A program made the position numbers and the translations under genes. 9,675 bases of DNA from Sphingomonas sp. (GTDB lineage: Bacteria > Pseudomonadota > Alphaproteobacteria > Sphingomonadales > Sphingomonadaceae): NCBI GenBank assembly GCA_030146605.1, contig JASLBO010000467.1, forward strand, positions 1-9,675, given 5' to 3'. Below, piece by piece: positions 1 to 6,859 of the stretch; the first letter of the stretch is position 1, and each line of letters starts with the position of its first letter. The notes under the pieces were generated by a model. The model had not been told where the DNA came from and made no database searches. It worked only from the letters and a program-made list of their open reading frames with translations.

Positions 1-220
1 GCCGTCCGGCACAGGGCGGCGAGCGTTCAGGCGAGCAGCGCCGCAACGATGCGCCGCGCGGCGATCGGCCCGCCGGCATTGGCCGGACGTGCCGGGCGGG
101 CGTGGGACTTGCCCTGGGGACGCGCATAGTTGCGGGGCGCATCACCGGCGGGCCGATCGCCGCGCGGCGCATCGTTGCGGCGCTGCTCGCCTGAACGCTC
201 GCCGCCCTGTGCCGGACGGC
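1..220. repeat. Long perfect inverted repeat at the window edge (76-bp arms, 68-bp spacer)
   Basis: Bases 1-76 are the exact reverse complement of bases 145-220. The spacer is 77-144, and pairing breaks at the 77/144 pair. The left arm begins at base 1, so the repeat may continue outside the window. The right arm lies in normal coding sequence for the helicase's basic tail. The left arm is therefore a backwards copy of that coding sequence and supplies the stop codon now used at 27-29. A perfect 76-bp palindrome with a short loop is unusual inside a gene. A foldback chimera or contig-end assembly error is the simplest explanation, but a real inversion-duplication cannot be excluded from the sequence alone. 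Confidence 0.95.
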
Positions 221-1517
221 GGTCGCCGGAAGGCTGACCCTCGCGGCGCTGGCCCTGGCCCTGGCCGGGACGCTGGCCGCCGCCGGAGCGGCCGCCATGC
301 TGCATCGCGCGGCCGTTGCGGCCGTTGGTCTCGTCGCGGCCCACCGGCATCGGCGAGCGCGTCGACTTGATCTTGTTCGATTCGTTGATGAAGTCGGCCG
401 GCAGCGGCTGGATCGCCAGCTTCTGGCGGGTCAGCTTCTCGATGTCCTTGAGGTACGGACGCTCGTCATCGGCGCAATAGCTGATCGCGAGCCCGGTCGC
501 GCCGGCGCGCGCGGTGCGGCCGATGCGGTGGACATACTGGTCGGGCACATTCGGCAGCTCGTAATTGAACACGTGGCTGACGCCCGAGACGTCGATGCCG
601 CGCGCCGCGATGTCGGTCGCGATCAGGATCTTGACCTTGCCGCTGCGGAACTCGCCCAGCGCCCGCTCGCGCTGCGGCTGGCTCTTGTTGCCGTGGATCG
701 CGTTGGCGGCGACGCCGTTGCCCGCCAGCAGGCGGACGACGCGGTCGGCGCCGTGCTTGGTGCGGGTGAAGATCAGCGCGCGATCGACAGCCGGATCGCG
801 CAGTGCGATCGTCAGCAGCGCCTGCTTCTCGGCCTGCGCCACGAACGTGACGTGCTGCTCGACGCGCTCGGCGGTGGTCGCCTCGGGGGTGACCTTCACT
901 TCGACCGGGTTCTTGATGAACTGGCCGGCGAGCTCGCGGATCGTCTTTGGCATCGTCGCCGAGAAGAACAAAGTCTGGCGCTTCGCGGGAAGCTCGCGGA
1001 CGATGCGCTTCAGTGCGTGGATGAAGCCCAGATCCATCATCTGGTCGGCTTCGTCGAGCACGAGGATCTCGATGCCGAGCAGGATCGCATAATGCTGATC
1101 GAGCAAGTCGACGAGACGGCCCGGCGTGGCGACGACGATGTCCATGCCGCGCGCCAGATCGGTCTTGTTCTTGTGGATCGAAGTGCCGCCGAAGATGGTG
1201 CAGACCGAAAGCTTCGAGCCCTTCGAATATTCGCGGGCGCTTTCGGCGATCTGGCTGGCGAGCTCGCGCGTCGGGGCGAGGACGAGCATGCGGCAGCCGC
1301 GAGGCTGGGCGCGCTTTCCGCTGGCGATCAGACGGTCGATCGAGGGAAGCATGAACGCGGCGGTCTTGCCGGTGCCGGTCTGGGCGATGCCGAGCAGGTC
1401 GCGGCCTTCGAGCAGCGACGGGATCGACTGCGCCTGTATCGGCGTCGCCTCGGTGTAACCCTTGGCGGCAAGCGCAGCGAGAACGGTCTCCGAGAGACCG
1501 AGTTGATTGAATTGCAT
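27..1517 (-). CDS. rhlE: DEAD-box ATP-dependent RNA helicase, RhlE-like (C-terminus doubtful)
   Basis: ATP-dependent RNA helicase of the DEAD-box family; relatives remodel ribosome precursors and structured mRNAs in the cytoplasm, often in the cold. The motifs appear in order: Q motif (F3, Q28), Walker A AQTGTGKT at 45-52, PTRELA 82-87, TPGR 131-134, DEAD 155-158, SAT 186-188, ARGID 305-309 and HRIGRTAR 330-337. After about residue 385 comes a low-complexity tail rich in Arg, Gly and Gln, typical of RNA-binding tails in RhlE proteins. The ATG at 1515-1517 is chosen because the Q motif follows at once; AAGG lies a few bases upstream. The last 15 residues and the stop are read from the left arm of an inverted repeat, so the natural C-terminus is probably different. 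The family call is firm; the rhlE subgroup is less certain. Confidence 0.93.
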   Translation of the reverse strand: MQFNQLGLSETVLAALAAKGYTEATPIQAQSIPSLLEGRDLLGIAQTGTGKTAAFMLPSIDRLIASGKRAQPRGCRMLVLAPTRELASQIAESAREYSKGSKLSVCTIFGGTSIHKNKTDLARGMDIVVATPGRLVDLLDQHYAILLGIEILVLDEADQMMDLGFIHALKRIVRELPAKRQTLFFSATMPKTIRELAGQFIKNPVEVKVTPEATTAERVEQHVTFVAQAEKQALLTIALRDPAVDRALIFTRTKHGADRVVRLLAGNGVAANAIHGNKSQPQRERALGEFRSGKVKILIATDIAARGIDVSGVSHVFNYELPNVPDQYVHRIGRTARAGATGLAISYCADDERPYLKDIEKLTRQKLAIQPLPADFINESNKIKSTRSPMPVGRDETNGRNGRAMQHGGRSGGGQRPGQGQGQRREGQPSGDRRPAQGGERSGEQRRNDAPRGDRPAGDAPRNYARPQGKSHARPARPANAGGPIAARRIVAALLA

Positions 1518-1571
1518 TAGGGACCTTACGAATACGGCCGGCGGGCGCGCACGGAAAATGGGCGCACGAAG

Positions 1572-1597
1572 GCGGGGTCAAAAAATTGACGACCCGC
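1572..1597 (-). other. Hairpin in the helicase 5' leader
   Basis: Read as minus-strand RNA, this is GCGGG, a two-base bulge (UC), GUCAA, a UUUU loop, UUGAC and CCCGC: ten base pairs with one bulge. It lies about 55 nt upstream of the helicase start, inside the leader expected from the upstream promoter candidate. No U-run follows it, so it does not look like an intrinsic terminator. A role in temperature-dependent or autoregulated translation is possible but is only inferred. Confidence 0.4.
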
Positions 1598-1692
1598 GTG
1601 ACTAGGGAAGCCGTGGTTTAACCGAGGCAGAGCCGGGGCGATGGCCACAGGGGCTGTCGTCCGATCACGCTGCATGATGCCTCGCTGGGCGC

Positions 1693-1721
1693 TATATGGT
1701 AGCAAAGCTGCCCTAAGTCAA
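1693..1721 (-). promoter_or_regulatory. Candidate sigma-70 promoter for the RNA helicase
   Basis: On the minus strand there is TTGACT (1716-1721), exactly 17 bases, then CATATA (1693-1698). The -35 matches consensus at five of six positions; the -10 is weaker (three of six). The -35 overlaps the stop codon of the upstream hydrolase gene (1718-1720). Transcription would start near 1686 and give a leader of about 170 nt before the helicase ATG. Long leaders are known for cold-induced helicase mRNAs in other bacteria. Confidence 0.5.
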
Positions 1722-2893
1722 TGCACGCCGGCTCGGCCGGCCCCGGCTACGGTGGTGACCTGCGGGTTGGCTCCGTGTTCGATCTGCGTCGCGAACGCGG
1801 CGATCAGCTGATTGTATACATCGGCGCGCTCGAGAAAGCCCATATGGTTGACTCCCTCGACGCTCTCGAAGCGCGCGTTTTCGGCCCGATCGGCGATATA
1901 GCCTCCGGCATATTGCTTGGTGACGATGTCGACACTGCCGCCGACGACCAGCAGCGGCACGTCGATCCCTTCGAACGGCATTCCCGAATCCCAGCGGAAC
2001 ATCGCGAGGTCGCCATGCGCCTGCACCGCGGGCGAGTTGCGCGTCATCAGCAAGGCGGTGTGGGCGAGCTGGCTGCGCGTGACGAACCGCCCGAAGCCGA
2101 GCCGCGCGGCAATATGCGTCGAGCCGCTGAGATAGCTCTGCCACTGGCTCGCCCAGGCCAGCGGCGCGAGCAGGATCGTCAGCCGCATCATCGGCTCGAG
2201 CAGCGGCCGGCGCAGCGCCAGCATCAGCCGCGGCAGGATCATCGTCTTGAGCGGATTGGTGTAGGTGGTGTTGAGCAGCACCACGCCGGCCACTTCGCGC
2301 CCGAACAATTCGGGATGATCCCGCGCGAGCGTCTGGATCGTCATCCCGCCGATGCTGTGGCCGACGAGGACCGCGGGACGCCCGGTGATCGCCAGCAGGG
2401 TGCGCAGATGCTCGGCGAATTCGGGCAGGCCGATCCTGGCGCCCGAACGCTTCGACAGGCCGAGCCCGGGCAGATCCCACAGGATCAGCTTGAACCGGCT
2501 GGCGAGATCGCGCTTTGCATAGCCCCAGACGGTGCTGTCGAGGCTCCAGCCGTGGGTGAAGAGGATCGGCAGCGCGCCTTCGGGGCCGTGGACCTCGACA
2601 TAGAGCGAGGCGCCCTCATCCTCGATGTGCCGCCCGCCGCTGCGCTCGGGGGCGAGCGGCTCGCGGTCGGCGCGGGCGAGCAGCGGCAAGACGAGGAAGC
2701 GGCCGAGAAACGACCAGGCGAGCAGCGCCCCGCCGACATACAGCATCCAGTCCTCGCGCGTGCGGCGGAAGACGCCGTCGTCGCCGAGCACGATGCTGCC
2801 TTCATACCATTGCCAGAGCAGCACCCCCGCTGCGGCGAGGACCGCCAGCGACAGCAGGGCGAGGACGAACCTGGCGATTGCGAAGAAACCCAC
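1718..2893 (-). CDS. Membrane-anchored alpha/beta hydrolase
   Basis: Alpha/beta-hydrolase fold enzyme of 391 aa; the substrate cannot be read from the sequence. Two hydrophobic segments (about residues 5-28 and 49-72) form an N-terminal membrane anchor, with the catalytic domain from about residue 88. Visible motifs are the oxyanion-region HGW at 114-116, the nucleophile elbow GHSIGG with Ser180, a likely acid Asp322 in a GGSVD segment, and the catalytic His350 in NHMGF. Residues between about 215 and 300 form a hydrophobic cap region. The start is GTG (2891-2893), chosen because a perfect AGGAGG lies six bases upstream. It is followed on the same strand by the helicase gene about 200 nt away, with no obvious terminator between them. 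Esterase, lipase or epoxide-hydrolase-like activity are all possible. Confidence 0.88.
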   Translation of the reverse strand: MGFFAIARFVLALLSLAVLAAAGVLLWQWYEGSIVLGDDGVFRRTREDWMLYVGGALLAWSFLGRFLVLPLLARADREPLAPERSGGRHIEDEGASLYVEVHGPEGALPILFTHGWSLDSTVWGYAKRDLASRFKLILWDLPGLGLSKRSGARIGLPEFAEHLRTLLAITGRPAVLVGHSIGGMTIQTLARDHPELFGREVAGVVLLNTTYTNPLKTMILPRLMLALRRPLLEPMMRLTILLAPLAWASQWQSYLSGSTHIAARLGFGRFVTRSQLAHTALLMTRNSPAVQAHGDLAMFRWDSGMPFEGIDVPLLVVGGSVDIVTKQYAGGYIADRAENARFESVEGVNHMGFLERADVYNQLIAAFATQIEHGANPQVTTVAGAGRAGVH

Positions 2894-2899
2894 GACTTG

Positions 2900-2905
2900 C
2901 CTCCT
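2900..2905 (-). promoter_or_regulatory. Strong Shine-Dalgarno that fixes a GTG start
   Basis: AGGAGG on the minus strand, six bases before the GTG at 2891-2893. It decides the hydrolase start, since there is no in-frame ATG next to the first membrane segment. Confidence 0.8.
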
Positions 2906-3163
2906 GATGATCCGCGTTGAACCGCTCGGCTACCGGGTCGTTCCGGTCCGAGGAAATCATTGGGAAGACGCGGGTAAAACCCGGCCAAGGCCACCGGCGC
3001 CCCGCCGTGGCCCGCTATCTGCGCATATTCGGCGAAGAGGGGCGGATGCGGCGGGACGTGCCGGTTTAAAGCCGGTTACCGGAGCGCGCACCACCTATCG
3101 CAAGGACTTCTTAACCAATCGCGGCGTAGCCCGAACACTCCGATTTTGTTGGGGAATTGGGCT

Positions 3164-3646
3164 GTGCTCGTCGCGCGTCTGGAAGTTCTGGGGGAAGTCG
3201 ATCCGCGTGGCGCGATCCGCTTTCACGTCGCGAGCGAGAGCACCCTCCGCGGCGCCGACGGGCGGCCGGTCGAAGTGCTGGTCGACAATTTCTCGCGCAG
3301 CGGTTTCCTGTTCGTCTCGGAGGAGGAGTTTCCGCCGGGCACGCTGATCGCGATCGGGCTGTCGGGCGCGGGTTCGCGCGAGGCGCAAGTGGTGTGGCGC
3401 GAAGGCCGCCGCCATGGTTGCGAGTTCCTCGTGCCGCTGCCCCAGTCGAAGATGGCGCGCGCTTTTCAGGGTCAGGCCGAGGTGCTCGCCCATCTCGAGG
3501 CCGAACTCCGCAAGCGGCTGCCGCAGGCGGAGCCGGCAAAAGTCACCCCGCCGGCCGCATTGCGCCCGCAGCCCGAGGCCGCGCCGGCGCGCAATGCGCG
3601 GAAACAGAAGCTGGTCGACGCCATCCGCCAGTTCCTCGACAATTAG
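3164..3646 (+). CDS. PilZ-domain protein, putative c-di-GMP receptor
   Basis: Small cytoplasmic protein of 160 aa with a PilZ domain, a fold that binds cyclic di-GMP and often controls motility, polysaccharide or surface behaviour. Both binding signatures are visible: RxxxR (RGAIR, residues 15-19) and the (D/N)xSxxG motif (NFSRSG, residues 42-47). A GCEFL segment near residue 90 is typical of the end of the PilZ barrel. After it comes a charged helix with LEAELRKRL, an Ala/Pro-rich linker and a final helix near the C-terminus, about 60 residues beyond the core. The start is uncertain: GTG 3164 has GGGGA eight bases upstream, while a TTG at 3146 would add six residues and has no clear ribosome site. 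It diverges from the hydrolase gene. The effector partner is unknown. Confidence 0.8.
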   Translation: MLVARLEVLGEVDPRGAIRFHVASESTLRGADGRPVEVLVDNFSRSGFLFVSEEEFPPGTLIAIGLSGAGSREAQVVWREGRRHGCEFLVPLPQSKMARAFQGQAEVLAHLEAELRKRLPQAEPAKVTPPAALRPQPEAAPARNARKQKLVDAIRQFLDN

Positions 3647-3704
3647 GCGGACGGCGCCTCGTGCTTTGACCGCAAGCTGCGGGATGTAGCCTCGGCAGCG
3701 CGGG

Positions 3705-3719
3705 TCTATACCGGCTGCA
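3705..3719 (+). promoter_or_regulatory. Candidate -10 element for a leaderless ada transcript
   Basis: TATACC at 3707-3712 is followed by six bases and then the A of the ada ATG at 3719. That is the usual distance from a -10 box to the transcription start. No Shine-Dalgarno is visible before this ATG. No good -35 is seen at the right distance, so dependence on an activator such as Ada itself is conceivable. No clear Ada box was found. Confidence 0.35.
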
Positions 3720-4759
3720 TGAGCAACCAGCACCTCCTCAGCGACGAAGCCGCATGGGCAGCATTCGACGCACGCGACCGCGCCTATGACGGGCGTTTCA
3801 TCGTCGCGGTGACCACCACCCGGATCTATTGCAAGCCGACTTGCCCGGCGCGTCGTCCCAGGCGCGAGCATGTCATCTTCTATCCCGATGCCGATGCCGC
3901 GCGGGCGGCCGGGTTCCGGGCGTGCCTGCGCTGCAAGCCCGATCATGTCGGCCGCGATCGAGTCGCCGTCGCCGAGGCGGTGGCGCTGATCGAGACGGCC
4001 GAAGAGCCGATTGGGCTCGAGGCGCTGGCGGCGCGGGTCGGCTATGCCCCGCATCATTTCCAGCGGCTGTTCAAACGCGCGACCGGGGTAACTTCGGCCG
4101 CTTATGCCCGGGGACTGCGCGCGCGCCGCGCCGCCGCCGCATTGACCGAGGAGGATCGTGTGACCGATGCCATCTACGAGGCGGGCTATGCCGCGCCGAG
4201 CCGCTTCTACGAGACCGCCAATGCCCGGCTCGGCATGACGCCGAGCGTATGGAAGCGCGGCGGCGCGGGCGCCACGATCCGCTGGACGACTGCCGAGACC
4301 AGCCTCGGGCCGCTGCTGATCGCGGCGACCGACAAGGGGCTCTGCCGCGTCGCCTTCGACGAGGACCAGTTCGCGCTCGCGCGGCGTTTCCCCGCCGCCG
4401 AGATCGCGCCCGGCGGCGCTGCGCTGGCGGAACTCGCCGCGCGGGTGGTCCGCGAAGTCGAGACGCCGGGGCGCGATCTCGATCTGCCGCTCGACGTGCA
4501 GGGCACCGCCTTTCAGGAAGCGGTGTGGCAGGCGCTGCGGGCGATCCCGCCCGGCGAGACGCGCAGCTATGCCCAGCTCGCCGCCGAAGCGGGCAATCCG
4601 CGTGCCGTGCGCGCGGCGGGGACGGCGTGCGGCGCCAATCACGTCGCGGTGCTGATCCCGTGCCACCGCGCCCAGCGCACCGACGGCAGCATGGGCGGCT
4701 ACGCCTATGGGATCGACCGCAAGCGCGTGCTGCGCAAGCGCGAAGGAGTGGGCGAATGA
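3719..4759 (+). CDS. ada: Ada: methylphosphotriester and O6-methylguanine-DNA methyltransferase, adaptive response regulator
   Basis: Suicide DNA-repair protein and transcription activator of the adaptive response to alkylating agents, 346 aa, close to the length of E. coli Ada (354). The N-terminal zinc/methyl-acceptor domain has Cys38, Cys42, Cys69 and Cys72, at the same numbers as in E. coli; Cys38 is the methylphosphotriester acceptor. An AraC-type helix-turn-helix region covers about residues 80-180. The C-terminal methyltransferase domain (about 187-340) carries the PCHR acceptor motif with Cys315. All three modules look intact. The ATG at 3719 gives the standard family N-terminus. The gene ends in an ATGA overlap with the DUF1203 gene. 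In E. coli, methylated Ada activates its own promoter; the same is likely here, but no operator can be pointed out with confidence. Confidence 0.96.
   Translation: MSNQHLLSDEAAWAAFDARDRAYDGRFIVAVTTTRIYCKPTCPARRPRREHVIFYPDADAARAAGFRACLRCKPDHVGRDRVAVAEAVALIETAEEPIGLEALAARVGYAPHHFQRLFKRATGVTSAAYARGLRARRAAAALTEEDRVTDAIYEAGYAAPSRFYETANARLGMTPSVWKRGGAGATIRWTTAETSLGPLLIAATDKGLCRVAFDEDQFALARRFPAAEIAPGGAALAELAARVVREVETPGRDLDLPLDVQGTAFQEAVWQALRAIPPGETRSYAQLAAEAGNPRAVRAAGTACGANHVAVLIPCHRAQRTDGSMGGYAYGIDRKRVLRKREGVGE
4742..4748 (+). promoter_or_regulatory. Shine-Dalgarno of the DUF1203 gene inside the ada 3' end
   Basis: GAAGGAG lies within the last codons of ada, seven bases before the DUF1203 ATG at 4756. 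With the ATGA stop/start overlap, this points to translational coupling and fixes the start. Confidence 0.8.
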
Positions 4760-5223
4760 GCTATGTCATTGCCGGGCTCGATCCGGCCCCGTTCCGGCGG
4801 CTTTACGGCCTGTCGGAAAAAGCCCTGGCCGCCGAACGGGTGGTACGCATGACGGCGGACAGCAAACCGGGCTTTCCGTGCCGGGTAACGCTCGAGGACG
4901 CCGATCCGGGCGAGGTCCTGCTGCTGCTCAATTACGAGCATCTGCCCGATGCCAGCCCCTATCGCTCGTGCCACGCGATCTTCGTGCGCGAAGGGGCCGA
5001 GACGCCGGCGCTCTTCACCGACGAGATACCGGAGCAGCTGGCGTCTCGGTTACTTTCGCTCAGAGCGTTCGATCATGACGCGATGATGACGAACGCCGAG
5101 GTTGTGGAGGGAAATGCGCTGGAGCCGCTGATCGAGGCGATGTTCGCCGATCCGGCCGTGGCTTTCCTGCACGTCCACAATGCCGGGCGCGGCTGCTTCG
5201 CGGCGCGGGTGGATCGCGGCTGA
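4756..5223 (+). CDS. DUF1203 family protein, coupled to ada
   Basis: Small soluble protein of 155 aa that I recognise as DUF1203, a family without an established function. Family-like features are the GFPCRVTLEDA segment (residues 39-49), a hydrophobic strand followed by YEHL (about 54-63), SPYRSCHAIFVREG (67-80), and the C-terminal HVHNAGRGCF block (139-148) with His139, His141 and Cys147. There is no signal peptide or membrane segment. The start is fixed by a strong GAAGGAG and the ATGA overlap with ada, so the two proteins are very probably made together. That suggests a role in the response to alkylation damage, which is inference only. The gene meets the protease gene tail to tail with one base between their stop codons. 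Confidence 0.85.
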   Translation: MSYVIAGLDPAPFRRLYGLSEKALAAERVVRMTADSKPGFPCRVTLEDADPGEVLLLLNYEHLPDASPYRSCHAIFVREGAETPALFTDEIPEQLASRLLSLRAFDHDAMMTNAEVVEGNALEPLIEAMFADPAVAFLHVHNAGRGCFAARVDRG

Positions 5224-5224
5224 G

Positions 5225-6766
5225 CTATTCCGCCGCCGCCGCCGGCGGCCCCGAGGCGGCCGGGCTGCAGCTATAGACCAGCTTCTCGTTATAGACCGGC
5301 GGCAGCGCCGCGCGCAGCAACTGCTGCTGGGTGGCGAGGCTGGCCCGCGCCGCCTGATCGGCCGAGCAGGATTTGAGCGGAACGCCAGTGCGCAGCTGGC
5401 GCGCCTTGCTCATCTGGGCGGACGACAGCAGATAGCGGGTGTTGGTATAGGTTCGCGTCGCCGGGTCGTAATCGAGCACCGAGACCGACTGCTCCTGCTC
5501 GGGAACGAGGATGCGCTGCCAATGCGTGCCCGATTCGGCATATTGCGTGCGGCCGTTGATGCAGCCGTCGGCCCCGAGGTCGAGATCGACCTTGTCGATC
5601 GCCGTCACGGTCACGCGGCTGCGTTCCGGAACCAGCTTGCACACCATCCGGCCGAGCGCCGCCTGGTCCGGCACGGCCGCTCCGGCGGCGCTCGCCTGCG
5701 GCACGGGCAGGATTTTCGACTGGTCGAAATCGGGGCGGGCGAGGAACAGCGCCACCGCGCCCAGCATCAGCACGCCGCCGCCCGCCGCCAGCCAGATCGC
5801 CTCGCGGCGCCGATCACGCGAGAGCAGCAGTCCGGCCCCGCCGAGCGCCAGCGCGCCGAGCACGAGCAACACCGCCGCGCCCGCCATGTAATTCTCGCGC
5901 GCCACCACGTTGCGCGCGCGCGCCTGCGAGATCGCATCCTCGCGCTCGCCGGCGCTCTTCGCGGCCTCGGAACGGGCCCGCGCCTCGGCATCGAGCCGCG
6001 CCTTTTCCTCGGCGCTGCGCTCCTGCGCGATCTGCTCCTCGACGCTGGTGCAGGGCACGCTCACCGCCGCGAAAGGCTGACGCGCGGCCTTGAGGAAGGC
6101 GGCCAGTTCGCTCCCGGCAATCGCGAACGCAAAGGTCGAATCGCCTTCGTCGCCGCGGGTGATCGCCGAATTGACGCCGAGCACGCGGCCGCAGCGATCG
6201 AGCAGCGGGCCGCCCGAATTGCCGCGCGCGATGCTGGCGGTGTGGAGCAACACGTTGACGCCCTGCAGCGTGCGGTTGCCCGCGAAACCGCCTTGCGAAC
6301 GCACCGGCGATTGCGGGGTGATGAAGTCCGCCGCCGAGCGCGCGGTGGCGAGATCGACATTGCCCGGATAGCCCAGCGCAATCAGCGCCTCGCCGTCGCC
6401 GGGCGCGCCGGTGAACAGCGTCACCGGCGCGAGCCGGACGCCGCTGAATTCGATCAGCGCGAGATCGCGCTGCTGATCGATCGCGATGAGCTTGCCTTGC
6501 CAGGATTTGTCGCCTTCCGACGGCACGATGCCGATGACGACATTGCCCGGATAGCGATCGGCGAGCTCGACGACATGCGCGTTGGTGACGATCCGGTTGG
6601 GCCCCACCGCAAAGCCGCTGCCATGCCCGAAGCCGACCACCTCATCGTCGACCACGGCGATGGTGACGATCCGCACCACGCCGCGTGCCGATGCCGAGAT
6701 ATCGTCGGCGCGCGCGGGCGCGATCGTTGCGACGAGCAGCGCGAGGAACAGCCAAAACCGCGTCAT
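5225..6766 (-). CDS. Exported trypsin-like (HtrA-type fold) serine protease with two membrane segments
   Basis: Protein of 513 aa counted from the ATG at 6764-6766. A TTG one codon upstream would add one residue, but the ATG is preferred. A signal peptide (about residues 1-20, cleavage after ARA) leads into a trypsin-like domain with His64 (TNAHVV), Asp101 (RDLALI) and Ser184 (GNSGGP), a complete triad. No PDZ domain follows, unlike DegP/HtrA. Instead there is a charged Ala/Glu/Arg-rich coiled-coil-like stretch (about 243-290), then two membrane segments (about 295-315 and 323-343) joined by a short RDRRRE loop. A C-terminal domain of about 165 residues follows that I cannot assign. The positive loop predicts both large domains in the periplasm. 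It is preceded on the same strand by the metallopeptidase gene. The substrate is unknown. Confidence 0.85.
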   Translation of the reverse strand: MTRFWLFLALLVATIAPARADDISASARGVVRIVTIAVVDDEVVGFGHGSGFAVGPNRIVTNAHVVELADRYPGNVVIGIVPSEGDKSWQGKLIAIDQQRDLALIEFSGVRLAPVTLFTGAPGDGEALIALGYPGNVDLATARSAADFITPQSPVRSQGGFAGNRTLQGVNVLLHTASIARGNSGGPLLDRCGRVLGVNSAITRGDEGDSTFAFAIAGSELAAFLKAARQPFAAVSVPCTSVEEQIAQERSAEEKARLDAEARARSEAAKSAGEREDAISQARARNVVARENYMAGAAVLLVLGALALGGAGLLLSRDRRREAIWLAAGGGVLMLGAVALFLARPDFDQSKILPVPQASAAGAAVPDQAALGRMVCKLVPERSRVTVTAIDKVDLDLGADGCINGRTQYAESGTHWQRILVPEQEQSVSVLDYDPATRTYTNTRYLLSSAQMSKARQLRTGVPLKSCSADQAARASLATQQQLLRAALPPVYNEKLVYSCSPAASGPPAAAAE

Positions 6767-6803
6767 CAACCTGCTTTCCCGCCTGCACCGTTATTTGCCC
6801 AGA

Positions 6804-6829
6804 CGCGGGCATAGGCGCAGCCGCCCGCG
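6804..6829. other. GC-rich hairpin between the two protease genes
   Basis: CGCGGGC (6804-6810) pairs with GCCCGCG (6823-6829) around a 12-base loop, in the 93-nt gap after the metallopeptidase stop. No T-run follows on the minus strand, so an intrinsic terminator is not supported. It may act as an mRNA stability element or as nothing. Confidence 0.3.
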
Positions 6830-6859
6830 CATGAAAAGGGCTATTGCCGATCGCTGGCG

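Noticed and set aside
297..1520. Open frame of 407 codons on the plus strand across the helicase gene
   Set aside because: It is antisense to a helicase with all motifs intact, and its translation is an Arg/Ala/Asp-rich composition typical of high-GC shadow frames.
3007..3069. Possible 20-codon GTG-started small gene upstream of the PilZ gene
   Set aside because: There is no ribosome site at a suitable distance and no recognisable product, and a frame this short arises easily by chance at this GC.
3065..3119. Possible CtrA-like sites (TTTAAAGCCGGTTACC and TTAACCAAT) before the PilZ gene
   Set aside because: The spacing between half sites does not match TTAA-N7-TTAA and the second element is only a half site, so this is too weak to annotate.
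3095..4666. Open frame of 523 codons on the minus strand across the PilZ and ada genes
   Set aside because: It spans two well-supported genes in antisense, shows no recognisable domain and has shadow-frame composition.
5180..6814. Open frame of 544 codons on the plus strand across the protease gene
   Set aside because: It is antisense to a gene with signal peptide and catalytic triad, and its translation is Arg-rich low complexity without motifs.
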